From assembly GCF_027942865.1 (NCBI RefSeq), contig NC_134510.1, forward strand, positions 10,692,743 to 10,756,742: a DNA stretch of 64,000 nt, given 5' to 3'. Below the pieces are notes generated by a model. That model was not told the origin of the DNA and did no database searches. It saw nothing but the letters and a program-made list of their open reading frames with translations. Shown one piece after another: positions 42,706-54,692 of this stretch (position 1 is its first letter; each line of letters starts with the position of its first letter). The position numbers and the translations under genes are program-made. Origin of the DNA: Odontesthes bonariensis. Lineage: Eukaryota > Chordata > Actinopteri > Atheriniformes > Atherinopsidae.

Positions 42706-42955
42706 TACTAAAAGGAATATTTGACGACACTGTCGGCGGGCCCAGGCATCATTCCAGCGAATATGTGGGTCTGCGTTGTGTTCGTGTTGAAGGGGAATAT
42801 TGACGAGGCATGTAGCTTCATGGAAGACTCTCCTTCTGAGTGATGGGACTGTGATAGCAATTTTCCTGCACCTTGAAACGGGACACCAAAATCTTATTTC
42901 ACTCCTTGGCGATAGTTGTCTTTTCATCTGACGACTGTATCAGTCACACAGAAAT

Positions 42956-43027
42956 TCCTCGTTAGTATAATGGACAGTATCTCCGCCTGTCACGCGGAAG
43001 ATAGGGGTTCGATTCTCCGACGGGGAG
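42956..43027 (+). tRNA. tRNA-Asp(GUC) copy 9
   Basis: A49 and T62 in the T stem (ATTCTCCG); anticodon intact. Confidence 0.92.
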
Positions 43028-43520
43028 AAAATGGGCTTTTATCAGCTGCCTGCCACCAAGTGATGATTGCTTTGATACTCTCACCCATCTTTGGCCTAAA
43101 TGTCAATAGCCCCCTTCAAATAGCCTAACATGAGGCCAGGTTGCTTCGGTCAAAAGCCCTTTCCCGTTTACTATGGTGTTAAGTGCAAACCAAGACCTTA
43201 TAATCAACAATGTGCTTTTGCTAATGATTCTGTCCTGCCCAAAGCACTGTAGAAGGTTGTGACAACACAGCTAGTTGAGCTGTGGTCAGAAGATTCTCAT
43301 GCAACAAGTGTCTTGGCTGTTGTTTAACAGGGCTCCTGAGGCAAACAAAAAGTAGGCATAGCATTTGGAAGCAAGAACTGTTCGGAAGTAAAGCGGCCAC
43401 AATAATCTTTAAACAAGATGATGCAGTGGCAGAATAGCAATACGACATGGTATTGCTAAGCAAGGAGTAAACTTGGGTTGCCTTGCCAGTGAAAATGTTT
43501 CTCTAGGAGAAGTCTGCAAT

Positions 43521-43602
43521 GTCAGAAGTGGGATTTGAACCCACGCCTCCAGGGGAGACTGCGACCTGAACGCAGCGCCTTAGACCGCTCGGCCATCCTG
43601 AC
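43521..43602 (-). tRNA. tRNA-Leu(CAG) copy 9
   Basis: First copy with loop TTCAGGT, so anticodon CAG on the same tRNA body. Confidence 0.95.
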
Positions 43603-43852
43603 TACTAAAAGGATTATTTGACGACACTGTCGGCGGGCCCAGGCATCATTCCAGCGAATATGTGGGTCTGCGTTGTGTTCGTGTTGAAGGGGAATATTGA
43701 CGAGGCATGCAGCTTCATGGAAGACTCTCCTTCTGAGTGATGGGACTGTGATAGCAATTTTCCTGCACCTTGAAACGGGACACCAAAATCTTATTTCACT
43801 CCTTGGCGATAGTTGTCTTTTCCTCTGACGACTGTGTCAGTCACACAGAAAT

Positions 43853-43924
43853 TCCTCGTTAGTATAATGGACAGTATCTCCGCCTGTCACGCGGAAGATC
43901 GGGGTTCGATTCCCCGACGGGGAG
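43853..43924 (+). tRNA. tRNA-Asp(GUC) copy 10
   Basis: Array consensus. Confidence 0.96.
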
Positions 43925-44418
43925 AGCTAGGTCTTTTATCAGCTGCCTGCCACCAAGTGATGATTGTTTTGATACTCTCACCCATCTTCGGCCTAAATGT
44001 CAATAGCCCCCTTCAAATAGCCTAACATGAGGCCAGGTTGCTTCGGTCAAAAGCCCTTTCCCGTTTACTATGGTGTTAAGTGCAAACCAAGACCTTATAA
44101 TCAACAATGTGCCTTTTGGTAATGATTCTGTCCTGCCCAAAGCACTGTAGAAGGTTGTGACAACACAGCTTGTTGAGCTGTGGTCAGAAGATTCTCATGC
44201 AACAAGTGTCTTGGCTGTTGTTTAACAGGGCTCCTGAGGCAAACAAAAAGTAGGCATAGCATTTGGAAGCAAGAACTCTTCTGAGGTAAAGCGGCCACAA
44301 TAATCTTTAAACTAGATGATGCAGTGGCAGAATAGCAATATGACATGGTATTGCTAAGCAAGGAGTAAACTTGAGTGGCCTTGCCAGAGAAAATGGTTCT
44401 CTAGGAGAAGTCTGCAAT

Positions 44419-44500
44419 GTCAGAAGTGGGATTTGAACCCACGCCTCCAGGGGAGACTGCGACCTTAACGCAGCGCCTTAGACCGCTCGGCCATCCTGAC
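44419..44500 (-). tRNA. tRNA-Leu(AAG) copy 10
   Basis: Array consensus, loop TTAAGGT. Confidence 0.96.
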
Positions 44501-44750
44501 TACTAAAAGGAATATTTGACGACACTGTCGGCGGGCCCAGGCATCATTCCAGCGAATATGTGGGTCTGCGTTGTGTTCGTGTTGAAGGGGAATATTGACG
44601 AGGCATGTAGCTTCATGGAAGACTCTCCTTCTGAGTGATGGGACTGTGATAGCAATTTTCCTGCACCTTGAAACGGGACACCAAAATCTTATTTCACTCC
44701 TTGGCGATAGTTGTCTTTTCATCTGACGACTGTATCAGTCACACAGAAAT

Positions 44751-44822
44751 TCCTCGTTAGTATAATGGACAGTATCTCCGCCTGTCACGCGGAAGATAGG
44801 GGTTCGATTCTCCGACGGGGAG
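44751..44822 (+). tRNA. tRNA-Asp(GUC) copy 11
   Basis: A49 and T62 variants as in copy 9. Confidence 0.92.
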
Positions 44823-45315
44823 AAAATGGGCTTTTATCAGCTGCCTGCCACCAAGTGATGATTGCTTTGATACTCTCACCCATCTTTGGCCTAAATGTCA
44901 ATAGCCCCCTTCAAATAGCCTAACATGAGGCCAGGTTGCTTCGGTCAAAAGCCCTTTCCCGTTTACTATGGTGTTAAGTGCAAACCAAGACCTTATAATC
45001 AACAATGTGCTTTTGCTAATGATTCTGTCCTGCCCAAAGCACTGTAGAAGGTTGTGACAACACAGCTAGTTGAGCTGTGGTCAGAAGATTCTCATGCAAC
45101 AAGTGTCTTGGCTGTTGTTTAACAGGGCTCCTGAGGCAAACAAAAAGTAGGCATAGCATTTGGAAGCAAGAACTGTTCGGAAGTAAAGCGGCCACAATAA
45201 TCTTTAAACAAGATGATGCAGTGGCAGAATAGCAATACGACATGGTATTGCTAAGCAAGGAGTAAACTTGGGTTGCCTTGCCAGTGAAAATGTTTCTCTA
45301 GGAGAAGTCTGCAAT

Positions 45316-45397
45316 GTCAGAAGTGGGATTTGAACCCACGCCTCCAGGGGAGACTGCGACCTGAACGCAGCGCCTTAGACCGCTCGGCCATCCTGAC
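45316..45397 (-). tRNA. tRNA-Leu(CAG) copy 11
   Basis: Loop TTCAGGT; otherwise consensus. Confidence 0.95.
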
Positions 45398-45647
45398 TAC
45401 TAAAAGGATTATTTGACGACACTGTCGGCGGGCCCAGGCATCATTCCAGCGAATATGTGGGTCTGCGTTGTGTTCGTGTTGAAGGGGAATATTGACGAGG
45501 CATGCAGCTTCATGGAAGACTCTCCTTCTGAGTGATGGGACTGTGATAGCAATTTTCCTGCACCTTGAAACGGGACACCAAAATCTTATTTCACTCCTTG
45601 GCGATAGTTGTCTTTTCCTCTGACGACTGTGTCAGTCACACAGAAAT

Positions 45648-45719
45648 TCCTCGTTAGTATAATGGACAGTATCTCCGCCTGTCACGCGGAAGATCGGGGT
45701 TCGATTCCCCGACGGGGAG
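45648..45719 (+). tRNA. tRNA-Asp(GUC) copy 12
   Basis: Array consensus. Confidence 0.96.
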
Positions 45720-46213
45720 AGCTAGGTCTTTTATCAGCTGCCTGCCACCAAGTGATGATTGTTTTGATACTCTCACCCATCTTCGGCCTAAATGTCAATA
45801 GCCCCCTTCAAATAGCCTAACATGAGGCCAGGTTGCTTCGGTCAAAAGCCCTTTCCCGTTTACTATGGTGTTAAGTGCAAACCAAGACCTTATAATCAAC
45901 AATGTGCCTTTTGGTAATGATTCTGTCCTGCCCAAAGCACTGTAGAAGGTTGTGACAACACAGCTTGTTGAGCTGTGGTCATAAGATTCTCATGCAACAA
46001 GTGTCTTGGCTGTTGTTTAACAGGGCTCCTGAGGCAAACAAAAAGTAGGCATAGCATTTGGAAGCAAGAACTCTTCTGAGGTAAAGCGGCCACAATAATC
46101 TTTAAACTAGATGATGCAGTGGCAGAATAGCAATATGACATGGTATTGCTAAGCAAGGAGTAAACTTGAGTGGCCTTGCCAGAGAAAATGGTTCTCTAGG
46201 AGAAGTCTGCAAT

Positions 46214-46295
46214 GTCAGAAGTGGGATTTGAACCCACGCCTCCAGGGGAGACTGCGACCTTAACGCAGCGCCTTAGACCGCTCGGCCATCCTGAC
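46214..46295 (-). tRNA. tRNA-Leu(AAG) copy 12
   Basis: Array consensus, loop TTAAGGT. Confidence 0.96.
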
Positions 46296-46545
46296 TACTA
46301 AAAGGAATATTTGACGACACTGTCGGCGGGCCCAGGCATCATTCCAGCGAATATGTGGGTCTGCGTTGTGTTCGTGTTGAAGGGGAATATTGACGAGGCA
46401 TGTAGCTTCATGGAAGACTCTCCTTCTGAGTGATGGGACTGTGATAGCAATTTTCCTGCACCTTGAAACGGGACACCAAAATCTTATTTCACTCCTTGGC
46501 GATAGTTGTCTTTTCATCTGACGACTGTATCAGTCACACAGAAAT

Positions 46546-46617
46546 TCCTCGTTAGTATAATGGACAGTATCTCCGCCTGTCACGCGGAAGATAGGGGTTC
46601 GATTCTCCGACGGGGAG
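46546..46617 (+). tRNA. tRNA-Asp(GUC) copy 13
   Basis: A49 and T62 variants as in copies 9 and 11. Confidence 0.92.
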
Positions 46618-47110
46618 AAAATGGGCTTTTATCAGCTGCCTGCCACCAAGTGATGATTGTTTTGATACTCTCACCCATCTTCGGCCTAAATGTCAATAGC
46701 CCCCTTCAAATAGCCCAACATGAGGCCAGGTTGCTAAGGTCAAAAGCCCTTTAACGTTTACTATGGTGTTAAGTGCAAACCAAGACCTTATAATCAACAA
46801 TGTGCTTTTGCTAATGATTCTGTCCTGCCCAAAGCACTGTAGAAGGTTGTGAAAACACAGCTAGTTGAGCTGTGGTCAGAAGATTCTCATGCAACAAGTG
46901 TCTTGGCTGTTGTTTAACAGGGCTCCTGAGGCAAACAAAAAGTAGGCATAGCATTTGGAAGCAAGAACTGTTCGGAAGTAAAGCGGCCACAATAATCTTT
47001 AAACAAGATGATGCAGTGGCAGAATAGCAATACGACATGGTATTGCTAAGCAAGGAGTAAACTTGGGTTGCCTTGCCAGAGAAAATGGTTCTCTAGGAGA
47101 AGCTTGCAAT

Positions 47111-47192
47111 GTCAGAAGTGGGATTTCAACCCACGCCTTCAGGGGAGACTGCGACCTTAACGCAGCGCCTTAGACCGCTCGGCCATCCTGAC
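47111..47192 (-). tRNA. tRNA-Leu(AAG) copy 13, altered B box
   Basis: T loop reads TTGAAAT: the invariant C56 is G, which should weaken both the B box and the D-T loop contact. Possibly a pseudogene. Confidence 0.8.
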
Positions 47193-47442
47193 TACTAAAA
47201 GGAATATTTGACGACACTGTCGGCGGGCCCAGGCATCATTCCAGCGAATATGTGGGTCTGCGTTGTGTTCGTGTTGAAGGGGAATATTGACGAGGCATGC
47301 AGCTTCATGGAAGACTCTCCTTCTGAGTGATGGGACTGTGATAGCAATTTTCCTGCACCTTGAAACGGGACACCAAAATCTTATTTCACTCCTTGGCGAT
47401 AGTTGTCTTTTCGTCTGACGACTGTGTCAGTCACACAGAAAT

Positions 47443-47514
47443 TCCTAGTTAGTATAATGGACAGTATCTCCGCCTGTCACGCGGAAGATCGGGGTTCGAT
47501 TCCCCGACGGGGAG
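47443..47514 (+). tRNA. tRNA-Asp(GUC) copy 14
   Basis: A5 gives an A-G mismatch in the acceptor stem (TCCTAGTT); otherwise consensus. Confidence 0.9.
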
Positions 47515-48007
47515 AGCTAGGTCTTTTATCAGCTGCCTGCCACCAAGTGATGATTGCTTTGATACTCTCACCCATCTTCGGCCTAAATGTCAATAGCCCC
47601 CTTCAAATAGCCTAACATGAGGCCAGGTTGCTTCGGTCAAAAGTCCTTTCCCGTTTACTATGGTGTTAAGTGCAAACCAAGACCTTATAATCAACAATGT
47701 GCTTTTGCTAATGATTCTGTCCTGCCCAAAGCACTGTGGAAGGTTGTGACAACACAGCTAGTTGAGCTGTGGTCAGAAGATTCTCATGCAACAAGTGTCT
47801 TGGCTGTTGTTTAACAGGGCTCCTGAGGCAAACAAAAAGTAGGCATAGCATTTGGAAGCAAGAACTGTTCGGAAGTAAAGCGGCCACAATAATCTTTAAA
47901 CAAGATGATGCAGTGGCAGAATAGCAATACGACATGGTATTGCTAAGCAAGAAGTAAACTTGGGTTGCCTTGCCAGTGAAAATGTTTCTCTAGGAGAAGT
48001 CTGCAAT

Positions 48008-48089
48008 GTCAGAAGTGGGATTTGAACCCACGCCTCCAGGGGAGACTGCGACCTGAACGCAGCGCCTTAGACCGCTCGGCCATCCTGAC
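48008..48089 (-). tRNA. tRNA-Leu(CAG) copy 14
   Basis: Loop TTCAGGT; consensus elsewhere. Confidence 0.95.
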
Positions 48090-48339
48090 TACTAAAAGGA
48101 ATATTTGACGACACTGTCGGCGGGCCCAGGCATCATTCCAGCGAATATGTGGGTCTGCGTTGTGTTCGTGTTGAAGGGGAATATTGACGAGGCATGCAGC
48201 TTCATGGAAGACTCTCCTTCTGAGTGATGGTACTGTGATAGCAATTTTCCTGCACCTTGAAATGGGACACCAAAATCTTATTTCACTCCTTGGCGATAGT
48301 TGTCTTTTCGTCTGACGACTGTGTCAGTCACACAGAAAT

Positions 48340-48411
48340 TCCTCGTTAGTATAATGGACAGTATCTCCGCCTGTCACGCGGAAGATCGGGGTTCGATTCC
48401 CCGACGGGGAG
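48340..48411 (+). tRNA. tRNA-Asp(GUC) copy 15
   Basis: Array consensus. Confidence 0.96.
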
Positions 48412-48904
48412 AAAATGCGCTTTTATCAGCTGCCTGCCACCAAGTGATGATTGTTTTGATACTCTCACCCATCTTCGGCCTAAATGTCAATAGCCCCCTT
48501 CAAATAGCCTAACATGAGGCCAGGTTGCTTCGGTCAAAAGTCCTTTCCCGTTTACTATGGTGTTAAGTGCAAACCAAGACCTTATAATCAACAATGTGCT
48601 TTTGCTAATGATTCTGTCCTGCCCAAAGCACTGTGGAAGGTTGTGACAACACAGCTAGTTGAGCTGTGGTCAGAAGATTCTCATGCAACAAGTGTCTTGG
48701 CTGTTGTTTAACAGGGCTCCTGAGGCAAACAAAAAGTAGGCATAGCATTTGGAAGCAAGAACTGTTCGGAAGTAAAGCGGCCACAATAATCTTTAAACAA
48801 GATGATGCAGTGGCAGAATAGCAATACGACATGGTATTGCTAAGCAAGGAGTAAACTTGGGTTGCCTTGCCAGTGAAAATGTTTCTCTAGGAGAAGTCTG
48901 CAAT

Positions 48905-48986
48905 GTCAGAAGTGGGATTTGAACCCACGCCTCCAGGGGAGACTGCGACCTGAACGCAGCGCCTTAGACCGCTCGGCCATCCTGAC
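48905..48986 (-). tRNA. tRNA-Leu(CAG) copy 15
   Basis: Loop TTCAGGT; consensus elsewhere. Confidence 0.95.
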
Positions 48987-49236
48987 TACTAAAAGGATTA
49001 TTTGACGACACTGTCGGCGGGCCCAGGCATCATTCCAGCGAATATGTGGGTCTGCGTTGTGTTCGTGTTGAAGGGGAATATTGACGAGGCATGCAGCTTC
49101 ATGGAAGACTCTCCTTCTGAGTGATGGGACTGTGATAGCAATTTTCCTGCACCTTGAAACGGGACACCAAAATCTTATTTCACTCCTTGGCGATAGTTGT
49201 CTTTTCCTCTGACGACTGTGTCAGTCACACAGAAAT

Positions 49237-49308
49237 TCCTCGTTAGTATAATGGACAGTATCTCCGCCTGTCACGCGGAAGATCGGGGTTCGATTCCCCG
49301 ACGGGGAG
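49237..49308 (+). tRNA. tRNA-Asp(GUC) copy 16
   Basis: Array consensus; start of the second six-unit block. Confidence 0.96.
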
Positions 49309-49802
49309 AGCTAGGTCTTTTATCAGCTGCCTGCCACCAAGTGATGATTGTTTTGATACTCTCACCCATCTTCGGCCTAAATGTCAATAGCCCCCTTCAA
49401 ATAGCCTAACATGAGGCCAGGTTGCTTCGGTCAAAAGCCCTTTCCCGTTTACTATGGTGTTAAGTGCAAACCAAGACCTTATAATCAACAATGTGCCTTT
49501 TGGTAATGATTCTGTCCTGCCCAAAGCACTGTAGAAGGTTGTGACAACACAGCTTGTTGAGCTGTGGTCAGAAGATTCTCATGCAACAAGTGTCTTGGCT
49601 GTTGTTTAACAGGGCTCCTGAGGCAAACAAAAAGTAGGCATAGCATTTGGAAGCAAGAACTCTTCTGAGGTAAAGCGGCCACAATAATCTTTAAACTAGA
49701 TGATGCAGTGGCAGAATAGCAATATGACATGGTATTGCTATGCAAGGAGTAAACTTGAGTGGCCTTGCCAGAGAAAATGGTTCTCTAGGAGAAGTCTGCA
49801 AT

Positions 49803-49884
49803 GTCAGAAGTGGGATTTGAACCCACGCCTCCAGGGGAGACTGCGACCTTAACGCAGCGCCTTAGACCGCTCGGCCATCCTGAC
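49803..49884 (-). tRNA. tRNA-Leu(AAG) copy 16
   Basis: Array consensus, loop TTAAGGT. Confidence 0.96.
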
Positions 49885-50134
49885 TACTAAAAGGAATATT
49901 TGACGACACTGTCGGCGGGCCCAGGCATCATTCCAGCGAATATGTGGGTCTGCGTTGTGTTCGTGTTGAAGGGGAATATTGACGAGGCATGTAGCTTCAT
50001 GGAAGACTCTCCTTCTGAGTGATGGGACTGTGATAGCAATTTTCCTGCACCTTGAAACGGGACACCAAAATCTTATTTCACTCCTTGGCGATAGTTGTCT
50101 TTTCATCTGACGACTGTATCAGTCACACAGAAAT

Positions 50135-50206
50135 TCCTCGTTAGTATAATGGACAGTATCTCCGCCTGTCACGCGGAAGATAGGGGTTCGATTCTCCGAC
50201 GGGGAG
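50135..50206 (+). tRNA. tRNA-Asp(GUC) copy 17
   Basis: A49 and T62 variants, matching copy 11 in the duplicated block. Confidence 0.92.
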
Positions 50207-50699
50207 AAAATGGGCTTTTATCAGCTGCCTGCCACCAAGTGATGATTGCTTTGATACTCTCACCCATCTTTGGCCTAAATGTCAATAGCCCCCTTCAAAT
50301 AGCCTAACATGAGGCCAGGTTGCTTCGGTCAAAAGCCCTTTCCCGTTTACTATGGTGTTAAGTGCAAACCAAGACCTTATAATCAACAATGTGCTTTTGC
50401 TAATGATTCTGTCCTGCCCAAAGCACTGTAGAAGGTTGTGACAACACAGCTAGTTGAGCTGTGGTCAGAAGATTCTCATGCAACAAGTGTCTTGGCTGTT
50501 GTTTAACAGGGCTCCTGAGGCAAACAAAAAGTAGGCATAGCATTTGGAAGCAAGAACTGTTCGGAAGTAAAGCGGCCACAATAATCTTTAAACAAGATGA
50601 TGCAGTGGCAGAATAGCAATACGACATGGTATTGCTAAGCAAGGAGTAAACTTGGGTTGCCTTGCCAGTGAAAATGTTTCTCTAGGAGAAGTCTGCAAT

Positions 50700-50781
50700 G
50701 TCAGAAGTGGGATTTGAACCCACGCCTCCAGGGGAGACTGCGACCTGAACGCAGCGCCTTAGACCGCTCGGCCATCCTGAC
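50700..50781 (-). tRNA. tRNA-Leu(CAG) copy 17
   Basis: Loop TTCAGGT; matches copy 11. Confidence 0.95.
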
Positions 50782-51031
50782 TACTAAAAGGATTATTTGA
50801 CGACACTGTCGGCGGGCCCAGGCATCATTCCAGCGAATATGTGGGTCTGCGTTGTGTTCGTGTTGAAGGGGAATATTGACGAGGCATGCAGCTTCATGGA
50901 AGACTCTCCTTCTGAGTGATGGGACTGTGATAGCAATTTTCCTGCACCTTGAAACGGGACACCAAAATCTTATTTCACTCCTTGGCGATAGTTGTCTTTT
51001 CCTCTGACGACTGTGTCAGTCACACAGAAAT

Positions 51032-51103
51032 TCCTCGTTAGTATAATGGACAGTATCTCCGCCTGTCACGCGGAAGATCGGGGTTCGATTCCCCGACGGG
51101 GAG
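51032..51103 (+). tRNA. tRNA-Asp(GUC) copy 18
   Basis: Array consensus; matches copy 12. Confidence 0.96.
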
Positions 51104-51597
51104 AGCTAGGTCTTTTATCAGCTGCCTGCCACCAAGTGATGATTGTTTTGATACTCTCACCCATCTTCGGCCTAAATGTCAATAGCCCCCTTCAAATAGC
51201 CTAACATGAGGCCAGGTTGCTTCGGTCAAAAGCCCTTTCCCGTTTACTATGGTGTTAAGTGCAAACCAAGACCTTATAATCAACAATGTGCCTTTTGGTA
51301 ATGATTCTGTCCTGCCCAAAGCACTGTAGAAGGTTGTGACAACACAGCTTGTTGAGCTGTGGTCATAAGATTCTCATGCAACAAGTGTCTTGGCTGTTGT
51401 TTAACAGGGCTCCTGAGGCAAACAAAAAGTAGGCATAGCATTTGGAAGCAAGAACTCTTCTGAGGTAAAGCGGCCACAATAATCTTTAAACTAGATGATG
51501 CAGTGGCAGAATAGCAATATGACATGGTATTGCTAAGCAAGGAGTAAACTTGAGTGGCCTTGCCAGAGAAAATGGTTCTCTAGGAGAAGTCTGCAAT

Positions 51598-51679
51598 GTC
51601 AGAAGTGGGATTTGAACCCACGCCTCCAGGGGAGACTGCGACCTTAACGCAGCGCCTTAGACCGCTCGGCCATCCTGAC
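51598..51679 (-). tRNA. tRNA-Leu(AAG) copy 18
   Basis: Array consensus, loop TTAAGGT. Confidence 0.96.
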
Positions 51680-51929
51680 TACTAAAAGGAATATTTGACG
51701 ACACTGTCGGCGGGCCCAGGCATCATTCCAGCGAATATGTGGGTCTGCGTTGTGTTCGTGTTGAAGGGGAATATTGACGAGGCATGTAGCTTCATGGAAG
51801 ACTCTCCTTCTGAGTGATGGGACTGTGATAGCAATTTTCCTGCACCTTGAAACGGGACACCAAAATCTTATTTCACTCCTTGGCGATAGTTGTCTTTTCA
51901 TCTGACGACTGTATCAGTCACACAGAAAT

Positions 51930-52001
51930 TCCTCGTTAGTATAATGGACAGTATCTCCGCCTGTCACGCGGAAGATAGGGGTTCGATTCTCCGACGGGGA
52001 G
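51930..52001 (+). tRNA. tRNA-Asp(GUC) copy 19
   Basis: A49 and T62 variants; matches copy 13. Confidence 0.92.
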
Positions 52002-52494
52002 AAAATGGGCTTTTATCAGCTGCCTGCCACCAAGTGATGATTGTTTTGATACTCTCACCCATCTTCGGCCTAAATGTCAATAGCCCCCTTCAAATAGCCC
52101 AACATGAGGCCAGGTTGCTAAGGTCAAAAGCCCTTTAACGTTTACTATGGTGTTAAGTGCAAACCAAGACCTTATAATCAACAATGTGCTTTTGCTAATG
52201 ATTCTGTCCTGCCCAAAGCACTGTAGAAGGTTGTGAAAACACAGCTAGTTGAGCTGTGGTCAGAAGATTCTCATGCAACAAGTGTCTTGGCTGTTGTTTA
52301 ACAGGGCTCCTGAGGCAAACAAAAAGTAGGCATAGCATTTGGAAGCAAGAACTGTTCGGAAGTAAAGCGGCCACAATAATCTTTAAACAAGATGATGCAG
52401 TGGCAGAATAGCAATACGACATGGTATTGCTAAGCAAGGAGTAAACTTGGGTTGCCTTGCCAGAGAAAATGGTTCTCTAGGAGAAGCTTGCAAT

Positions 52495-52576
52495 GTCAGA
52501 AGTGGGATTTCAACCCACGCCTTCAGGGGAGACTGCGACCTTAACGCAGCGCCTTAGACCGCTCGGCCATCCTGAC
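52495..52576 (-). tRNA. tRNA-Leu(AAG) copy 19, altered B box
   Basis: Same C56-to-G T-loop change as copy 13, six units earlier. Confidence 0.8.
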
Positions 52577-52826
52577 TACTAAAAGGAATATTTGACGACA
52601 CTGTCGGCGGGCCCAGGCATCATTCCAGCGAATATGTGGGTCTGCGTTGTGTTCGTGTTGAAGGGGAATATTGACGAGGCATGCAGCTTCATGGAAGACT
52701 CTCCTTCTGAGTGATGGGACTGTGATAGCAATTTTCCTGCACCTTGAAACGGGACACCAAAATCTTATTTCACTCCTTGGCGATAGTTGTCTTTTCGTCT
52801 GACGACTGTGTCAGTCACACAGAAAT

Positions 52827-52898
52827 TCCTAGTTAGTATAATGGACAGTATCTCCGCCTGTCACGCGGAAGATCGGGGTTCGATTCCCCGACGGGGAG
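52827..52898 (+). tRNA. tRNA-Asp(GUC) copy 20
   Basis: A5 acceptor mismatch; matches copy 14. Confidence 0.9.
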
Positions 52899-53391
52899 AG
52901 CTAGGTCTTTTATCAGCTGCCTGCCACCAAGTGATGATTGCTTTGATACTCTCACCCATCTTCGGCCTAAATGTCAATAGCCCCCTTCAAATAGCCTAAC
53001 ATGAGGCCAGGTTGCTTCGGTCAAAAGTCCTTTCCCGTTTACTATGGTGTTAAGTGCAAACCAAGACCTTATAATCAACAATGTGCTTTTGCTAATGATT
53101 CTGTCCTGCCCAAAGCACTGTGGAAGGTTGTGACAACACAGCTAGTTGAGCTGTGGTCAGAAGATTCTCATGCAACAAGTGTCTTGGCTGTTGTTTAACA
53201 GGGCTCCTGAGGCAAACAAAAAGTAGGCATAGCATTTGGAAGCAAGAACTGTTCGGAAGTAAAGCGGCCACAATAATCTTTAAACAAGATGATGCAGTGG
53301 CAGAATAGCAATACGACATGGTATTGCTAAGCAAGAAGTAAACTTGGGTTGCCTTGCCAGTGAAAATGTTTCTCTAGGAGAAGTCTGCAAT

Positions 53392-53473
53392 GTCAGAAGT
53401 GGGATTTGAACCCACGCCTCCAGGGGAGACTGCGACCTGAACGCAGCGCCTTAGACCGCTCGGCCATCCTGAC
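53392..53473 (-). tRNA. tRNA-Leu(CAG) copy 20
   Basis: Loop TTCAGGT; matches copy 14. Confidence 0.95.
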
Positions 53474-53723
53474 TACTAAAAGGAATATTTGACGACACTG
53501 TCGGCGGGCCCAGGCATCATTCCAGCGAATATGTGGGTCTGCGTTGTGTTCGTGTTGAAGGGGAATATTGACGAGGCATGCAGCTTCATGGAAGACTCTC
53601 CTTCTGAGTGATGGTACTGTGATAGCAATTTTCCTGCACCTTGAAATGGGACACCAAAATCTTATTTCACTCCTTGGCGATAGTTGTCTTTTCGTCTGAC
53701 GACTGTGTCAGTCACACAGAAAT

Positions 53724-53795
53724 TCCTCGTTAGTATAATGGACAGTATCTCCGCCTGTCACGCGGAAGATCGGGGTTCGATTCCCCGACGGGGAG
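53724..53795 (+). tRNA. tRNA-Asp(GUC) copy 21
   Basis: Array consensus; matches copy 15. Confidence 0.96.
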
Positions 53796-54288
53796 AAAAT
53801 GCGCTTTTATCAGCTGCCTGCCACCAAGTGATGATTGTTTTGATACTCTCACCCATCTTCGGCCTAAATGTCAATAGCCCCCTTCAAATAGCCTAACATG
53901 AGGCCAGGTTGCTTCGGTCAAAAGTCCTTTCCCGTTTACTATGGTGTTAAGTGCAAACCAAGACCTTATAATCAACAATGTGCTTTTGCTAATGATTCTG
54001 TCCTGCCCAAAGCACTGTGGAAGGTTGTGACAACACAGCTAGTTGAGCTGTGGTCAGAAGATTCTCATGCAACAAGTGTCTTGGCTGTTGTTTAACAGGG
54101 CTCCTGAGGCAAAAAAAAAGTAGGCATAGCATTTGGAAGCAAGAACTCTTCTGAGGTAAAGCGGCCACAATAATCTTTAAACTAGATGATGCAGTGGCAG
54201 AATAGCAATATGACATGGTATTGCTAAACAAGGAGTAAACTTGAGTGGCCTTGCCAGAGAAAATGGTTCTCTAGGAGAAGTCTGCAAT

Positions 54289-54370
54289 GTCAGAAGTGGG
54301 ATTTGAACCCACGCCTCCAGGGGAGACTGCGACCTTAACGCAGCGCCTTAGACCGCTCGGCCATCCTGAC
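54289..54370 (-). tRNA. tRNA-Leu(AAG) copy 21
   Basis: Loop TTAAGGT; here the block-duplicate partner (copy 15) has CAG, so the six-unit match ends before this gene. Confidence 0.96.
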
Positions 54371-54620
54371 TACTAAAAGGAATATTTGACGACACTGTCG
54401 GCGGGCCCAGGCATCATTCCAGCGAATATGTGGGTCTGCGTTGTGTTCGTGTTGAAGGGGAATATTGACGAGGCATGCAGCTTCATGGAAGACTCTCCTT
54501 CTGAGTGATGGGACTGTGATAGCAATTTTCCTGCACCTTGAAACGGGACACCAAAATCTTATTTCACTCCTTGGCGATAGTTATCTTTTCGTCTGACGAC
54601 TGTATCAGTCACACAGAAGT

Positions 54621-54692
54621 TCCTCGTTAGTATAATGGACAGTATCTCCGCCTGTCACGCGGAAGATTGGGGTTCGATTCCCCGAAGGGGAG
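54621..54692 (+). tRNA. tRNA-Asp(GUC) copy 22
   Basis: T49 and A67; A67 mismatches G6 in the acceptor stem. Same pair of variants in copy 32, ten units on. Confidence 0.9.

Larger units (their letters stand above)
42018..47402. repeat. three tandem ~1,795-bp dimers
   Basis: tRNA-Asp copies 8/9, 10/11 and 12/13 form three head-to-tail dimers. The first member has the CCTTTTGGTAATG spacer variant and a consensus tRNA-Asp; the second has TTCTCCG in the T arm. Confidence 0.8.
43813..49196. repeat. higher-order repeat, first six-unit block
   Basis: Six units (tRNA-Asp copies 10-15) recur in the same order at 49,197-54,580. Shared private variants include GGTCATAAG (45,98x and 51,36x), a tRNA-Leu with altered T loop (47,111 and 52,495) and the CTAGTTAG tRNA-Asp (47,443 and 52,827). 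The offset is 5,384 bp. Confidence 0.85.
49197..54580. repeat. higher-order repeat, second six-unit block
   Basis: Duplicate of 43,813-49,196, with few differences by eye (for example ATTGCTATGCAAGG near 49,740). It points to a recent block duplication or to an assembly repeat error. Confidence 0.85.
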
